Made by a program: the position numbers and the translations under genes | Notes under the pieces: generated by a model | Database searches by the model: none | The model's input: only the letters and a program-made list of their open reading frames with translations | What the model was told of the DNA's origin: nothing | Assembly (NCBI RefSeq): GCF_003254585.1 | Contig: NZ_QJGZ01000039.1 | Coordinates: forward strand, 248,001 to 312,000 | Source of the DNA: Flavobacterium sharifuzzamanii | Lineage (GTDB): Bacteria > Bacteroidota > Bacteroidia > Flavobacteriales > Flavobacteriaceae | Direction of reading: 5' to 3' | Length of the DNA stretch: 64,000 bases | In this document: one piece after another, positions 23,080 through 31,786 of the stretch | How positions within the stretch are numbered: the stretch's first letter is position 1 | Layout: each line of letters begins with the position of its first letter

Positions 23080-24237
23080 ATGCTAAACTTTGAATTATAC
23101 AATCCGACAAACTTAGTTTTCGGAAAAGGACAAATTGAAAAACTTTCTACTTTAGTACCAAAAGGTGCAAAAATTCTTTTAGCTTATGGCGGTGGAAGTA
23201 TTTTTAAAAACGGAATTTACGATCAGGTAATTGCGAATCTAAAAGGTTTTGAAATTGTAGAATTTGGCGGAATCGAACCAAACCCAAGATTTGAAACTCT
23301 GATGAAAGCCGTTGATGTTATAAAAGCAGAAAAAATCGATTTTATTTTGGCTGTTGGTGGAGGATCTGTAATTGATGGTGTGAAATTTATTTCAGGTGCC
23401 GTTCATTTTGAAGGAAATCCAATTGACATTCTTCAAAAACGAATTTTAATTAAAGAAAATGCAATGCCGTTTGGAACTGTTTTGACACTTCCAGCAACGG
23501 GAAGCGAAATGAATTCTGGATATGTGGTAACAATTGAAGCGACTCAGGAAAAATTATCTTCTGGAGGAAGTGCTTTGTTTCCGAAATTCTCTATTTGTGA
23601 TCCGACTGTAATTTCGTCTTTACCAAAAAGACAAATCGAAAATGGTGTTGTAGACGCCTACACACACGTTATGGAGCAATATTTAACGTATCCAACAGAT
23701 GCTTTTCTTCAGGATAGGATTGCCGAAGGAATTTTACAGACTTTAATTGAAGTTGGTCCTGGCGTTGTACAAAATCCAACCGACTATACTTTGGCTTCTA
23801 ATTTTATGTGGAGCTGTACAATGGCTTTAAACGGATTAATTCAGAAAGGTGTCCCAAGCGATTGGGCGACTCACATGATTGGTCACGAATTGACAGCACT
23901 TTACGAAATTGATCATGCTAGAACTTTGGCGATAATTGGGCCAAGTCTGTACCATGTAATGTTTGAAACTAAAAAAGCAAAACTAGCACAATACGGAAGA
24001 AGAATTTTCAACTTAACTGGTTCTGATGAAGAAGTAGCAAAAGAAGCAATAAACAAAACCGTTGAATTTTTCCATACAATGGGAATGGACACTAAACTTT
24101 CTCAGTACACAAAAGACTATTCTAATACAGCAGATTTTATCGTAAATCGTTTCGAAGAAAGAGGCTGGAAAGGTTTAGGCGAAAATCAATTGGTAACTTT
24201 AGACAAAGTAAAATCAATTGTTGAGCTTAGTTATTAA
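23080..24237 (+). CDS. iron-containing alcohol dehydrogenase (YqhD/BdhA-like)
   Basis: The 385-residue protein is a group III iron-dependent alcohol dehydrogenase. It begins MLNFELYNPTNLVFGKGQIE, as is common for this family, and has the nucleotide-binding GGGSVIDGVKFISGAVHF near residues 97-114. TLPATGSEMNSGYVVT is near residues 144-159. The metal ligands are in DAYTHVMEQYLTYP (near residues 193-206) and MIGHELTALYEIDHARTLAI (near residues 266-285). YqhD-type enzymes reduce a wide range of aldehydes with NADPH. The gene is alone; the terminator follows. Confidence 0.95.
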   Translation: MLNFELYNPTNLVFGKGQIEKLSTLVPKGAKILLAYGGGSIFKNGIYDQVIANLKGFEIVEFGGIEPNPRFETLMKAVDVIKAEKIDFILAVGGGSVIDGVKFISGAVHFEGNPIDILQKRILIKENAMPFGTVLTLPATGSEMNSGYVVTIEATQEKLSSGGSALFPKFSICDPTVISSLPKRQIENGVVDAYTHVMEQYLTYPTDAFLQDRIAEGILQTLIEVGPGVVQNPTDYTLASNFMWSCTMALNGLIQKGVPSDWATHMIGHELTALYEIDHARTLAIIGPSLYHVMFETKKAKLAQYGRRIFNLTGSDEEVAKEAINKTVEFFHTMGMDTKLSQYTKDYSNTADFIVNRFEERGWKGLGENQLVTLDKVKSIVELSY

Positions 24238-24533
24238 AAAAGTAATCAGTGTTCAGTTTTTAGTGATCAGTACGCACTTTACTGAATACTAAAAACTGAA
24301 TACTGCCAACTAAAAAAGGCGTTCTTAACAAGTTTAGGAACGCCTTTTCAAAATACTAAAACAAAACTAACTAACTCAATTTTTTTTAAATTCATTAAAA
24401 TTCTAATTTATAAACTATTATAACGGAAGGTGATTATTTTTTATTGTATCGCATTTTAAAAAAATATTTTACGCTTAAACTTCTTGAAAGTATTGCAATT
24501 AAAGAGCTCTTTCAAAATTTCTTAAAGTAGATT
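24238..24533. repeat. gap after the alcohol dehydrogenase: repeat, terminator and AT-rich leader
   Basis: The first 70 bases are CAGTGTTCAGTTTTTAGTGA-type words and their inverse (ACTAAAAACTGAATACTG), the same family seen at 25582, 25681 and 27861. A hairpin terminator follows. The rest up to the gpsA promoter is AT-rich with nothing recognisable. Confidence 0.55.
24312..24348 (+). terminator. Rho-independent terminator after the alcohol dehydrogenase gene
   Basis: AAAAAAGGCGTTC, a 13-base partly paired loop, then GAACGCCTTTT. Confidence 0.8.
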
Positions 24534-24565
24534 TTGCTTTATTAGCACATTATTAAGTACTTTTG
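24534..24565 (+). promoter_or_regulatory. promoter of gpsA
   Basis: TTG (24534-24536), a 21-base spacer and TACTTTTG (24558-24565) fit the Bacteroidota consensus. The gpsA ATG at 24584 is 18 bases further on, which also shows that the longer reading frame from 24563 is not the true start. Confidence 0.65.
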
Positions 24566-24583
24566 TTTCAAATTAATAAAATA

Positions 24584-25579
24584 ATGAGCGAAAAGTTAAA
24601 ATTTGCAGTAATTGGAGGAGGAAGTTGGGCAACGGCAATTGCCAAAATGTTATGTGTGAATCTTTCAGAAATTGCGTGGTATATGCGTAATGAATCTGCA
24701 ATTGAACATCTTCAGAAATACAAACACAATCCGAACTATTTAAGTTCTGTTGAATTTGATACCAACAAGCTTAAACTGACAAGCAATATAAACGAAGCAA
24801 TAGAATATGCAGATTATATCATTTTTGCTATTCCTTCAGCTTTCTTAGATGCCGAATTAAAAAACATGACGGTTTCTCTAGCCGATAAAATCATTTTTTC
24901 TGCTATTAAAGGTATCGTTCCAGAAACAAGCTTAATTGTCGGCGAGCATTTCCATATTCAATACGACATTCCATATTACAACATTGGAGTTATTACAGGA
25001 CCTTGTCACGCAGAGGAAGTTGCTTTAGAAAGACTTTCTTACTTAACAATTGCATGCGGTGATCCAGAAAAAGCTTGTACTGTAGCAAAATCGCTTTCAG
25101 GAAATTATATCAAAGCCAAAATTTCAGACGACATTATCGGAACTGAATATGCAGCGATGCTGAAAAACATTTATTCAATCGCAGCCGGAATTGCACATGG
25201 TTTGGGTTATGGCGACAACTTCCAGTCAGTTTTAATGAGTAATGCTATTCGCGAAATGAAAAAATTCATTAGAAAAGTGCATAAAATGAAACGTAACATC
25301 AACGATTCGGCTTATTTGGGCGATTTATTGGTTACAGGATATTCTGTTTTCTCTAGAAATAGAATGTTCGGAAATATGATCGGAAAAGGATATACAGTAA
25401 AAAGTGCCATGATGGAAATGAGCATGGTTGCCGAAGGATATTACGCAACAAAAAGTGCTTACAAACTAAATCAAGGTTACGGCGCGAAAACGCCAATTAT
25501 AGATGCTGTTTATGCTGTTTTATATGAAGGAAAAGATGCTAAAACGGTTTTCAAGAAATTGACTGAGTCTTTGGATTAA
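24584..25579 (+). CDS. gpsA: NAD(P)H-dependent glycerol-3-phosphate dehydrogenase
   Basis: About 331 residues from MSEKLKFAVIGGGSWATAIA. The enzyme reduces dihydroxyacetone phosphate to sn-glycerol 3-phosphate for phospholipid synthesis. The Rossmann motif is VIGGGSWATAIAKML (residues 9-23). Family signatures are ADYIIFAIPSAFL, FSAIKGIVPE, GVITGPCHAEEVALERLSYL (the GPxxAxE motif) and EYAAMLKNIYSIAAGIAHGL with the catalytic Lys. It is a single-gene unit with its own promoter and terminator. Confidence 0.95.
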   Translation: MSEKLKFAVIGGGSWATAIAKMLCVNLSEIAWYMRNESAIEHLQKYKHNPNYLSSVEFDTNKLKLTSNINEAIEYADYIIFAIPSAFLDAELKNMTVSLADKIIFSAIKGIVPETSLIVGEHFHIQYDIPYYNIGVITGPCHAEEVALERLSYLTIACGDPEKACTVAKSLSGNYIKAKISDDIIGTEYAAMLKNIYSIAAGIAHGLGYGDNFQSVLMSNAIREMKKFIRKVHKMKRNINDSAYLGDLLVTGYSVFSRNRMFGNMIGKGYTVKSAMMEMSMVAEGYYATKSAYKLNQGYGAKTPIIDAVYAVLYEGKDAKTVFKKLTESLD

Positions 25580-25621
25580 GTATTCAGTGGTCAGTTTTTT
25601 AGTGATCAGTTAAAACAAAAT

Positions 25622-25660
25622 AAAAAAGTCCGAAAAAATATTTTTCGGACTTTTTTATTT
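25622..25660 (+). terminator. Rho-independent terminator after gpsA
   Basis: AAAAAAGTCCGAAAAA, a short loop and TTTTTCGGACTTTTTT. It is symmetric and can serve both directions. On both sides it is flanked by CAGTGGTCAGTTTTTTAGTG-type repeats in inverted orientation (25582-25612 and 25681-25728). Confidence 0.85.
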
Positions 25661-25723
25661 TACGCTTAATTTCAATTTAAACCGAATACTGAGACTGATC
25701 ACTAAAAAACTGACCACTGAATA

Positions 25724-26131
25724 CTACTTCACCATAACCCCTTCAACAAACAAAATTGGCACTTCTTCCGTATTGTTTTCGTCAAGCGAATTGGCTTTAA
25801 AAATAAACTTCTTATCGTATAAAGTATTTCCGATGAAGAAAGTCACCATAAACTCGTTATTAAGCGCTAAAAGGCTTTTTTCTACCAATTCTATCTTCAC
25901 AACAGAAACCGAAGGAACCTCAACAAATGCATGACGCAGAATTGACGTTTTTTTCATTTCTCCATCAATAGTTCCAAATGCTTTTGAAACCACCATTACG
26001 CTGTCTAAGTTAAAATCACTATCATTAACCAAGTAAGCGTACCATACTTTTTCCATAAAATCGTCACTCCATTCCTGCACTGCTGCTAGAAATACATTTT
26101 CAACTTCTGGAATTATTATATCTTTTTTCAT
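25724..26131 (-). CDS. conserved hypothetical protein (about 135 aa)
   Basis: I start it at MKKDIIIPEVENVFLAAVQE (26131), because the longer frame runs into repeat sequence. It is a soluble alpha/beta protein with no signal peptide or membrane segment. Visible blocks are EWSDDFMEKVWYAYLVNDSD, IDGEMKKTSILRHAFVEVPS, KIELVEKSLLALNNEFMVTF and the ending EEVPILFVEGVMVK. I recall similar short proteins next to pheS in flavobacteria, but no function. It follows pheS by about 90 bases on the same strand. Confidence 0.7.
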   Translation of the reverse strand: MKKDIIIPEVENVFLAAVQEWSDDFMEKVWYAYLVNDSDFNLDSVMVVSKAFGTIDGEMKKTSILRHAFVEVPSVSVVKIELVEKSLLALNNEFMVTFFIGNTLYDKKFIFKANSLDENNTEEVPILFVEGVMVK

Positions 26132-26133
26132 AT

Positions 26134-26222
26134 GAGTCAAAAGTTTTAAAGTCGAAAGTCGAAAGTCAAAAGCCATCACTCTGAGACTTTTGACTTTCGA
26201 CTTTACAACTTTATGACTTAAA
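26134..26222. repeat. intergenic inverted word repeat between pheS and the hypothetical gene
   Basis: AAGTCGAAAGTCGAAAGTCA and the inverse TTTTGACTTTCGACTTT flank a short centre, forming an imperfect hairpin of roughly 80 bases. It probably acts as an operon hairpin; no ORF. Confidence 0.55.
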
Positions 26223-26223
26223 A

Positions 26224-27243
26224 TTAAATATTTGCTTTAAACTGCTCTAAGAAACGAACATCATTTTCGTAGAACATACGAATATCGCCAATTTGGTATA
26301 AAAGCATCGCAATACGCTCTACTCCCATTCCGAAAGCAAATCCGTTGTATTCGTCTGGATTGATATCACAGTTTTTCAAAACGTTTGGATCAACCATTCC
26401 GCAACCTCCAATTTCTAACCAACCAGTTCCTTTTGTGATACGGTAATCAGTTTCTGTTTTTAGTCCCCAATAAATATCAATTTCGGCACTTGGCTCTGTA
26501 AATGGGAAATATGACGGACGAAGACGAATCTTAGATTTTCCGAACATTTCTTTTGTGAAATACAATAATGTCTGCTTCAAATCAGCAAAAGACACATCTT
26601 TGTCAATGTATAATCCTTCCACTTGATGGAAAATACAGTGCGAACGAGATGAAATAGCCTCATTACGGAAAACGCGTCCTGGAGAAATGGTACGGATTGG
26701 CGGTTTATGATTTTCCATATAACGCACCTGAACAGATGATGTATGCGTACGCAACAACACATCAGGATTAGTCTGAATGAAAAATGTATCCTGCATATCA
26801 CGCGCTGGGTGATATTCTGGTAAGTTCAATGCTGTAAAGTTATGCCAGTCGTCTTCAATTTCTGGTCCTTCAGAAACGTTGAATCCGATATTAGCAAAAA
26901 TATCTATAATTTGATTTTTAACGATAGAAATTGGGTGGCGAGAACCGATAATTACAGGTTCTGCCGCACGTGTTAAATCTCCAAAAATTCCTTTAGACTC
27001 TTCTTTACTTTCAAGCTCTTCCTGAATAACTCTAACTTTTTCTTCAGCAACCGATTTTAAAGTATTGATTACTTGTCCAAAATCTTTTTTCTGGTCATTT
27101 GGAATATTTTTAAATTCAGTAAAAAGTTCTTTCAGCAAACCTTTACTTCCTAAATATTTAATACGGAATTGTTCTAACGATTCTTTATTCTTCTCATTAA
27201 AGGCTTTAGCTTCCTCTATGTGCTGTTTTATCTTATCTATCAT
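26224..27243 (-). CDS. pheS: phenylalanyl-tRNA synthetase alpha subunit
   Basis: The 339-residue catalytic subunit that charges tRNA-Phe. The N-terminal 85 residues are a coiled-coil arm (MIDKIKQHIEEAKAFNEKNK, KYLGSKGLLKELF). The class II core shows motif 2 in ISPGRVFRNEAISSRSHCIF near residues 183-202, and motif 3 in GFAFGMGVERIAMLLYQIGD near residues 305-324. It also has HPARDMQDTFFI and GCGMVDPNVL. pheT is not adjacent, which is usual in Bacteroidota. Confidence 0.98.
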   Translation of the reverse strand: MIDKIKQHIEEAKAFNEKNKESLEQFRIKYLGSKGLLKELFTEFKNIPNDQKKDFGQVINTLKSVAEEKVRVIQEELESKEESKGIFGDLTRAAEPVIIGSRHPISIVKNQIIDIFANIGFNVSEGPEIEDDWHNFTALNLPEYHPARDMQDTFFIQTNPDVLLRTHTSSVQVRYMENHKPPIRTISPGRVFRNEAISSRSHCIFHQVEGLYIDKDVSFADLKQTLLYFTKEMFGKSKIRLRPSYFPFTEPSAEIDIYWGLKTETDYRITKGTGWLEIGGCGMVDPNVLKNCDINPDEYNGFAFGMGVERIAMLLYQIGDIRMFYENDVRFLEQFKANI

Positions 27244-27327
27244 TTTCCTTCGATAATTGAGAGTACAAATTTAGTGTTTTTAGTTGAAACTGTGCGGTCA
27301 CAGTCGCAGTTTTCGGTTTTCCGTAAA

Positions 27328-27855
27328 TTATTTTATCAGATTTAACTTTTCTTCAATTTGTTTAATCTTTACATGCCAATAATCTAAACCTTCCTGATTG
27401 GTTACGATTTCCTTTTTGTAGTTAGGAGAAATACTGCTTAATTTGTGCCAGTTCTTATTTAAATCTCGTTCTCTTTCTTGTTTATTTGTGGGTTCAATTC
27501 TGTTGCGCCAAAAATCCATATTTTTAAAATAGGTCTTTTTTATGCCTTCAAAATACTCTACTAATTTTTCTTTTGAATTCGGAATATAACCTGGTCCACT
27601 GCATCCGCAAGAGTGAAACGTAATTCCAACAGAAAACAAACTTTTTATATGTTCCCACTTTTTGACATCATCTTTTTTAGGCGATTCAAAATCTAGTCCC
27701 ATATTTGCCATAAATTCACCACATTGCGGACATTTGGCTTCAAAAACCGATGCTTCTCCTTTTTTTATATCAACCATCAATCTTCTTTTAAATGTTTTTC
27801 GACAATTAAAACAAGCATAATGAGGTTTATAAGATGTCATGGCGTATCTGCACAT
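27328..27855 (-). CDS. zinc-ribbon-containing conserved hypothetical protein
   Basis: The protein is 175 residues (or 170 from the second Met at 27840). The N-terminal third has two CxxC knuckles, ACFNCRKTFKRR (residues 14-25) and AKCPQCGEFMANMG (residues 41-54), typical of a zinc ribbon. A third Cys-rich stretch, SCGCSGPGY, is near residues 82-90. The C-terminal half is a charged helix region (FWRNRIEPTNKQERERDLNK, DYWHVKIKQIEEKLNL). I cannot assign a function. Neighbours are pheS and another hypothetical, with repeat-filled gaps on the upstream side. Confidence 0.72.
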   Translation of the reverse strand: MCRYAMTSYKPHYACFNCRKTFKRRLMVDIKKGEASVFEAKCPQCGEFMANMGLDFESPKKDDVKKWEHIKSLFSVGITFHSCGCSGPGYIPNSKEKLVEYFEGIKKTYFKNMDFWRNRIEPTNKQERERDLNKNWHKLSSISPNYKKEIVTNQEGLDYWHVKIKQIEEKLNLIK

Positions 27856-27860
27856 TTTTT

Positions 27861-27958
27861 TTAGTGGTCAGTGGTCAGGTTTTTAGTGGTCAGTTTCCGC
27901 TTGCTTAGTTACAATTTACAGCACTGAACACTAGGCAACTGAATACTGAACACTAAAA
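27861..27958. repeat. intergenic inverted word repeat (GTGGTCAGT / ACTGAACACTA family)
   Basis: Words AGTGGTCAGTGGTCAGG and TTTTAGTGGTCAG at 27861-27892 face CACTGAACACTAGGCAACTG and AATACTGAACACTAAAAAAA at about 27922-27960. The same words are found around gpsA and after the alcohol dehydrogenase gene. Confidence 0.6.
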
Positions 27959-27963
27959 AAAAT

Positions 27964-28320
27964 CTATTCAATAAGCTTTCTTTCTAAAAAATAACTTACA
28001 ATCGCTTCTTTCATTAAAACCGATTGTTCACCGGCTTTTAACGGCGGTAAATTTTCTTTTACTTTGTAATGAGGCCAGCCTTCGTCGTCGAAATATTCGA
28101 ATTCGTAAAAACCGTATGGCTCCAACAATCGACAGATGGCAATGTGCATTAAATTTAGTTTTTCATCTTTCTTGTATTCGCGGTGCACTTTTCCGTATTC
28201 CTGAACTCCGATTAGGTAAATTATAGCATCCAAATCTAAATCTTCGCCTTGCGAAAACTGATTGGAAAGTATATCAACGAGCTTTTCCCATCGCTCTTTT
28301 AATTGTGTATCTCTAGACAT
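27964..28320 (-). CDS. conserved hypothetical protein (118 aa)
   Basis: A small acidic, soluble, mainly helical protein: MSRDTQLKERWEKLVDILSN at the start, DLDAIIYLIGVQEYGKVHRE near residues 38-57, then LMHIAICRLLEPYGFYEFEY and HYKVKENLPPLKAGEQSVLM. No signal peptide or membrane helix. I do not recognise a named family, but reading frame and composition look genuine. It is upstream of the zinc-ribbon gene on the same strand, with 108 bases of repeat between. Confidence 0.7.
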   Translation of the reverse strand: MSRDTQLKERWEKLVDILSNQFSQGEDLDLDAIIYLIGVQEYGKVHREYKKDEKLNLMHIAICRLLEPYGFYEFEYFDDEGWPHYKVKENLPPLKAGEQSVLMKEAIVSYFLERKLIE

Positions 28321-28479
28321 TTAATTTATGATTTTTGATTGTAGATTTTAGATTGCTGATTAAAAATCAATTCTGAGGGGGCAGAATCGCAATCTATATT
28401 CTAAATTTGATTTGCAAAGATACAGAGTTCGAACTCAATGTGCCTAAAAAAATTAAACACTAAAATTACATCTCCCACA

Positions 28480-28520
28480 AAACCTTTGAACCTTTGCCTC
28501 TCTGCACCTGTGAACCTTAA
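28480..28520. repeat. ACCTTTGAACCTT word repeat ahead of the CvpA-like gene
   Basis: AAACCTTTGAACCTTTGCC and CTGTGAACCTTAA directly precede the -7 box. The same words precede the WYL regulator (57770-57805) and thiL (62748-62795). Confidence 0.5.
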
Positions 28521-28528
28521 AAAAAACA

Positions 28529-28536
28529 TATCTTTG
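28529..28536 (+). promoter_or_regulatory. putative -7 promoter element of the CvpA-like gene
   Basis: TATCTTTG followed by GCGCC, 25 bases before the ATG; the same core is found before yicC and lepA. Confidence 0.55.
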
Positions 28537-28561
28537 CGCCTTTATTAAACACCCGTAAAAA

Positions 28562-29107
28562 ATGAGTTTTTTTGATATTATTGTAGCCGCACTTTTAGGA
28601 TACAGTTTGTATAAAGGCATTAAAAATGGCCTTTTTGTAGAGGTTGCTTCTTTTATTTCTTTGTTGCTAGGAATTTACCTTGCGATTAAATTTTCTTCGT
28701 TAATGACAGGATGGATTTCAAAACATGTTTCGTGGAATCCGACTAATATTCAGATTACGGCTTTTATCTTAACTTTTATTCTTGTTGTAATTGGAGTTTA
28801 TTTCTTAGCAAAAATTTTAACTGGAATTGCCGATTTTGCCATGCTAGGCTGGATGAACAAACTTGGAGGCGGATTTTTCAGGATATTAAAAACGATTCTT
28901 ATTCTAAGTATTTTTATTGCCTTGTTTGAGAAAATCAATTTCAATAATACTTTCGCTAAAAAGGAAACTTTAGATAATTATATTTTTTATAATCCAGTAA
29001 AGAAAGTTGCTGCTTTTGTATATCCTTCAATTGAGAAATGGTACGAAACGTTTAAAAAAGATCATTCAGAGAAAGCAGAAGAAGAAAAAAAACAGACAGA
29101 AAAATAA
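28562..29107 (+). CDS. cvpA: CvpA family membrane protein
   Basis: The 181-residue protein starts MSFFDIIVAALLGYSLYKGI and has four predicted membrane helices. The second is near FISLLLGIYLAIKF, the third near IQITAFILTFILVVIGVYFL, the fourth near FRILKTILILSIFIALF. The loop with GWMNKLGGGFFRILK matches the CvpA family signature (LxNRxLGxxFG-like). The C-terminal tail is charged (KDHSEKAEEEKKQTEK). Family members are linked to colicin V production and envelope stress. It is an isolated gene. Confidence 0.9.
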   Translation: MSFFDIIVAALLGYSLYKGIKNGLFVEVASFISLLLGIYLAIKFSSLMTGWISKHVSWNPTNIQITAFILTFILVVIGVYFLAKILTGIADFAMLGWMNKLGGGFFRILKTILILSIFIALFEKINFNNTFAKKETLDNYIFYNPVKKVAAFVYPSIEKWYETFKKDHSEKAEEEKKQTEK

Positions 29108-29127
29108 TCGATAAATCGTTTATAATT

Positions 29128-29160
29128 AAACCCGACAGGTTTTCGAAACCTGTCGGGTTT
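29128..29160. repeat. palindromic element AAACCCGACAGG...CCTGTCGGGTTT, copy 1
   Basis: AAACCCGACAGGTTTTCG and its complement form a perfect hairpin followed by TTT, able to terminate the CvpA-like transcript. An almost identical palindrome is at 39795-39827, so it belongs to a dispersed family used as an intergenic hairpin. Confidence 0.8.
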
Positions 29161-29239
29161 ACTGTTTTATGCAATTTACACATCTAAATAAAGCCCCACC
29201 GGGGCAAAATATTTATAGAAATAATTTCCGTAAAGAAAA

Positions 29240-29300
29240 AAAGCTCCAGCGGAGCGACATATTTGATTATTAAAATTTTATGTCGCTCCGCTGGAGCTTT
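29240..29300. repeat. inverted repeat AAAGCTCCAGCGGAGCGACATA
   Basis: 22-bp perfect arms at 29240-29261 and 29279-29300, each itself containing the palindrome GCTCCAGCGGAGC, separated by 17 AT-rich bases. A related AAAGCCCCACCGGGGC hairpin sits at about 29193. I recall this as a frequent Bacteroidota repeat. The 271-bp gap between the CvpA-like and GH95 genes contains nothing else. Confidence 0.75.
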
Positions 29301-29378
29301 ATTTTGTAACTATCTATTTTACTCTATAAATATTTCGCTTCTCCGAAGCTTACCTACTTATAAAATCAAACATTATTT

Positions 29379-31775
29379 TTAAAAATTGATTTCTTTCTTT
29401 TCTCCCTTTTTCAAAACAATTTCTTGTTTTTTATCTCCATAAATCAACGTTGTTTTTCCTCCATTTTTAGAAGAAACAATTACTTTTTCTGGTTTTTTAT
29501 CTCTCCACGTCATTTCAATTTCAAATCCGCCTCTTGCACAGATTCCTTTTACAGAACCTTCTGACCAAGCGTCTGGTAAAGCAGGCAATAATCGAATTTC
29601 ATTTTCATCTGACTGAACCAACATTTCGGCAACTGCTGCTGCACCACCAAAATTACCGTCAATTTGAAATGGCGGATGCGCGTCGAATAAATTCGGATAC
29701 GTTCCTCCTCCTCTTCTTGGTTTTTCTGTTTTCTTTCCGTCCGGATCAACGTAACGAAGTAATTCTCGGAACATTTTATAAGCACGATTTCCGTCCCAAA
29801 GTCTCGCCCAAAGATTGATTCTCCAGCCTTTTGACCAGCCTGTAGTTTCGTCTCCTTTTATTTCTAAAGTCTTTTTTGAAGCTTCTGCCAAATCTGGAGT
29901 TTTTAATGGCGTAATAAGATCGCCAGGGAAAAGTCCGAATAAGTGTGATTGATGGCGATGTTTCGGTTCATTATCTTCCCAATCAAAATACCATTCCTGC
30001 AAATTTCCTTTTTTTCCAATTTGATACGGATGCAATTTTGAAAGTGCTGTTTCCAGTTCTTTTCTAAAACCAGCATCAGTATTCAACACTTTTGACGCTT
30101 TTATGGTTTTATCAAAACATTCGCGAATCATCGCTAAATCAGCCGTTCCTCCGTATAATGTTGCACCTACAAAACCATCAGCCAGTTTATATTGATTTTC
30201 TGGTGAAGTTGATGGTGAAGTAATTAAATTTCCGTTTTTATCGGTAACCATCCAACCTAAACAAAATTCGGCTGCGCCTTTCATTAACGGATAACCTTCT
30301 TTTTTCAAATAAGCTAAATCTTGCGTAAAAGTATAATGTTCCCAAATATGTGTACTCAGCCACGCCTGCGCCATTGGCCAGCAAGCCCACATTGGATCTT
30401 CTTTTCCAAACTGTCCAACCGGATTGGTCATTGCCCAGATATCTGAATTATGAGCAGCTGCCCAACCTTTATCTACTCCGTAAAAAGTCTTTGCCGTAAC
30501 TTTTCCTGTTACCGAAAGGTTTTTAATAAAACTCAAAAGTGACGAATGCATTTCGGAAAGATTGGTATTTTCTGCCAACCAGTAATTTTCTTCCAGATTG
30601 ATATTCATTGTATAATTACTGCTCCAAGGCGGACTCAAATGCGGATTCCAAAGTCCTTGTAAATTGGCCGGAACGCCCAAAGTTCTTGACGAGCTGATTA
30701 ATAGATAACGTCCGAAATTGAAATATAGAATTTCGAGATTTTTATCTTCTTTTCCGTCAGCATAACGTAATAAACGTTCGTCGGTCGGCAAATCTGGGGC
30801 GCTGGTTTTTCCTAAATCTAAATCGACACGATTGAAGAATTTTTGATAATCGGCAATGTGAGATTCTTTTAGTTTATCGAATGCTTTTGCGTATGCATTG
30901 TTCAGATTTTGTAAGGCGATCGAAACCTCGTCTAATCCTTCTGATGCTGGATTTTTGTCAAAACCATTAAAACTTGTTGCAACAGAAACGAAAATAATCG
31001 CCTCTGTTGCGTCTTTTAAGGTCAAGGTTTCTCGAGAACTTGTAACCGTTCCGTCTGTTTTTTTGATTTGGACTAAACCCGTAAATCTTGTTCCTCTTTC
31101 TTTTAAGCTCAAATATTTTGGCGAAACATTGTACCCTGCATTTTCATGAATTGGTGCAGAACCTTTTAAAACCAAGATATTATTTCGCACTTCAACATTT
31201 GATTTTAGCAGGCTTTTTAGATTTATATCAAAGTTTAAAGCTCCTTTTTGGTCTGCCGTCAATTTGATAATCATAACTTTATCTGGAGCCGACACAAAAT
31301 ATTCTCGGGTATATTTTATACCTGCCATTTCGTAACTTACTTTCGAAATGGCGTTCGAAAGATCCAATTCTCTATGGTAATTTACTGCTTTTCCTTTCTC
31401 AGAATTATTGATTTCTAATGTTCCTAAAGGCGCATACGATTCGGAGTTTTTTCCCTGAACTTTTTTATTGAGTTCTTCTGCCAGTTTGTAATTTTCCTTT
31501 TGTAAAGCTTCACGAATTGCTGGAATGTTTTTATACGCTTCCGGACTCATATTGGCATTTACGGGTTCGCCCGACCAAAGTGTAATATCGTTCAGATAAA
31601 TTTTATCTGAATTAGCACCTCCAAAAACGGTTGCTCCCATTTTTCCGTTTCCTAAAACTAAGCTTTCTTCAAAGAATTCTGCGGGCTGTTTGTACCATAA
31701 AACATTTTTGGATTGCGCCGAAATGTTCGTGTAGTAAGATGTGAGAAGTAAAATGAAAAATGTTTTTTTAATCAT
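29379..31775 (-). CDS. GH95 family glycoside hydrolase (alpha-L-fucosidase type)
   Basis: The 798-residue exported enzyme has a signal peptide (residues 1-20, ending NISA). An N-terminal beta-sandwich opens with LWYKQPAEFFEESLVLGNGK, a family start. A central (alpha/alpha)6 barrel includes SSRTLGVPANLQGLWNPHLS, NYTMNINLEENYW and TSPSTSPENQY, with PFQIDGNFGGAAAVAEMLVQ near the end. GH95 enzymes release alpha-1,2-L-fucose, or alpha-L-galactose, from xyloglucan side chains. It is the last gene of the PUL and fits removal of the terminal fucose of fucosylated xyloglucan. Substrate is inferred from context. Confidence 0.93.
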   Translation of the reverse strand: MIKKTFFILLLTSYYTNISAQSKNVLWYKQPAEFFEESLVLGNGKMGATVFGGANSDKIYLNDITLWSGEPVNANMSPEAYKNIPAIREALQKENYKLAEELNKKVQGKNSESYAPLGTLEINNSEKGKAVNYHRELDLSNAISKVSYEMAGIKYTREYFVSAPDKVMIIKLTADQKGALNFDINLKSLLKSNVEVRNNILVLKGSAPIHENAGYNVSPKYLSLKERGTRFTGLVQIKKTDGTVTSSRETLTLKDATEAIIFVSVATSFNGFDKNPASEGLDEVSIALQNLNNAYAKAFDKLKESHIADYQKFFNRVDLDLGKTSAPDLPTDERLLRYADGKEDKNLEILYFNFGRYLLISSSRTLGVPANLQGLWNPHLSPPWSSNYTMNINLEENYWLAENTNLSEMHSSLLSFIKNLSVTGKVTAKTFYGVDKGWAAAHNSDIWAMTNPVGQFGKEDPMWACWPMAQAWLSTHIWEHYTFTQDLAYLKKEGYPLMKGAAEFCLGWMVTDKNGNLITSPSTSPENQYKLADGFVGATLYGGTADLAMIRECFDKTIKASKVLNTDAGFRKELETALSKLHPYQIGKKGNLQEWYFDWEDNEPKHRHQSHLFGLFPGDLITPLKTPDLAEASKKTLEIKGDETTGWSKGWRINLWARLWDGNRAYKMFRELLRYVDPDGKKTEKPRRGGGTYPNLFDAHPPFQIDGNFGGAAAVAEMLVQSDENEIRLLPALPDAWSEGSVKGICARGGFEIEMTWRDKKPEKVIVSSKNGGKTTLIYGDKKQEIVLKKGEKKEINF

Positions 31776-31786
31776 ATTTGGTTATA

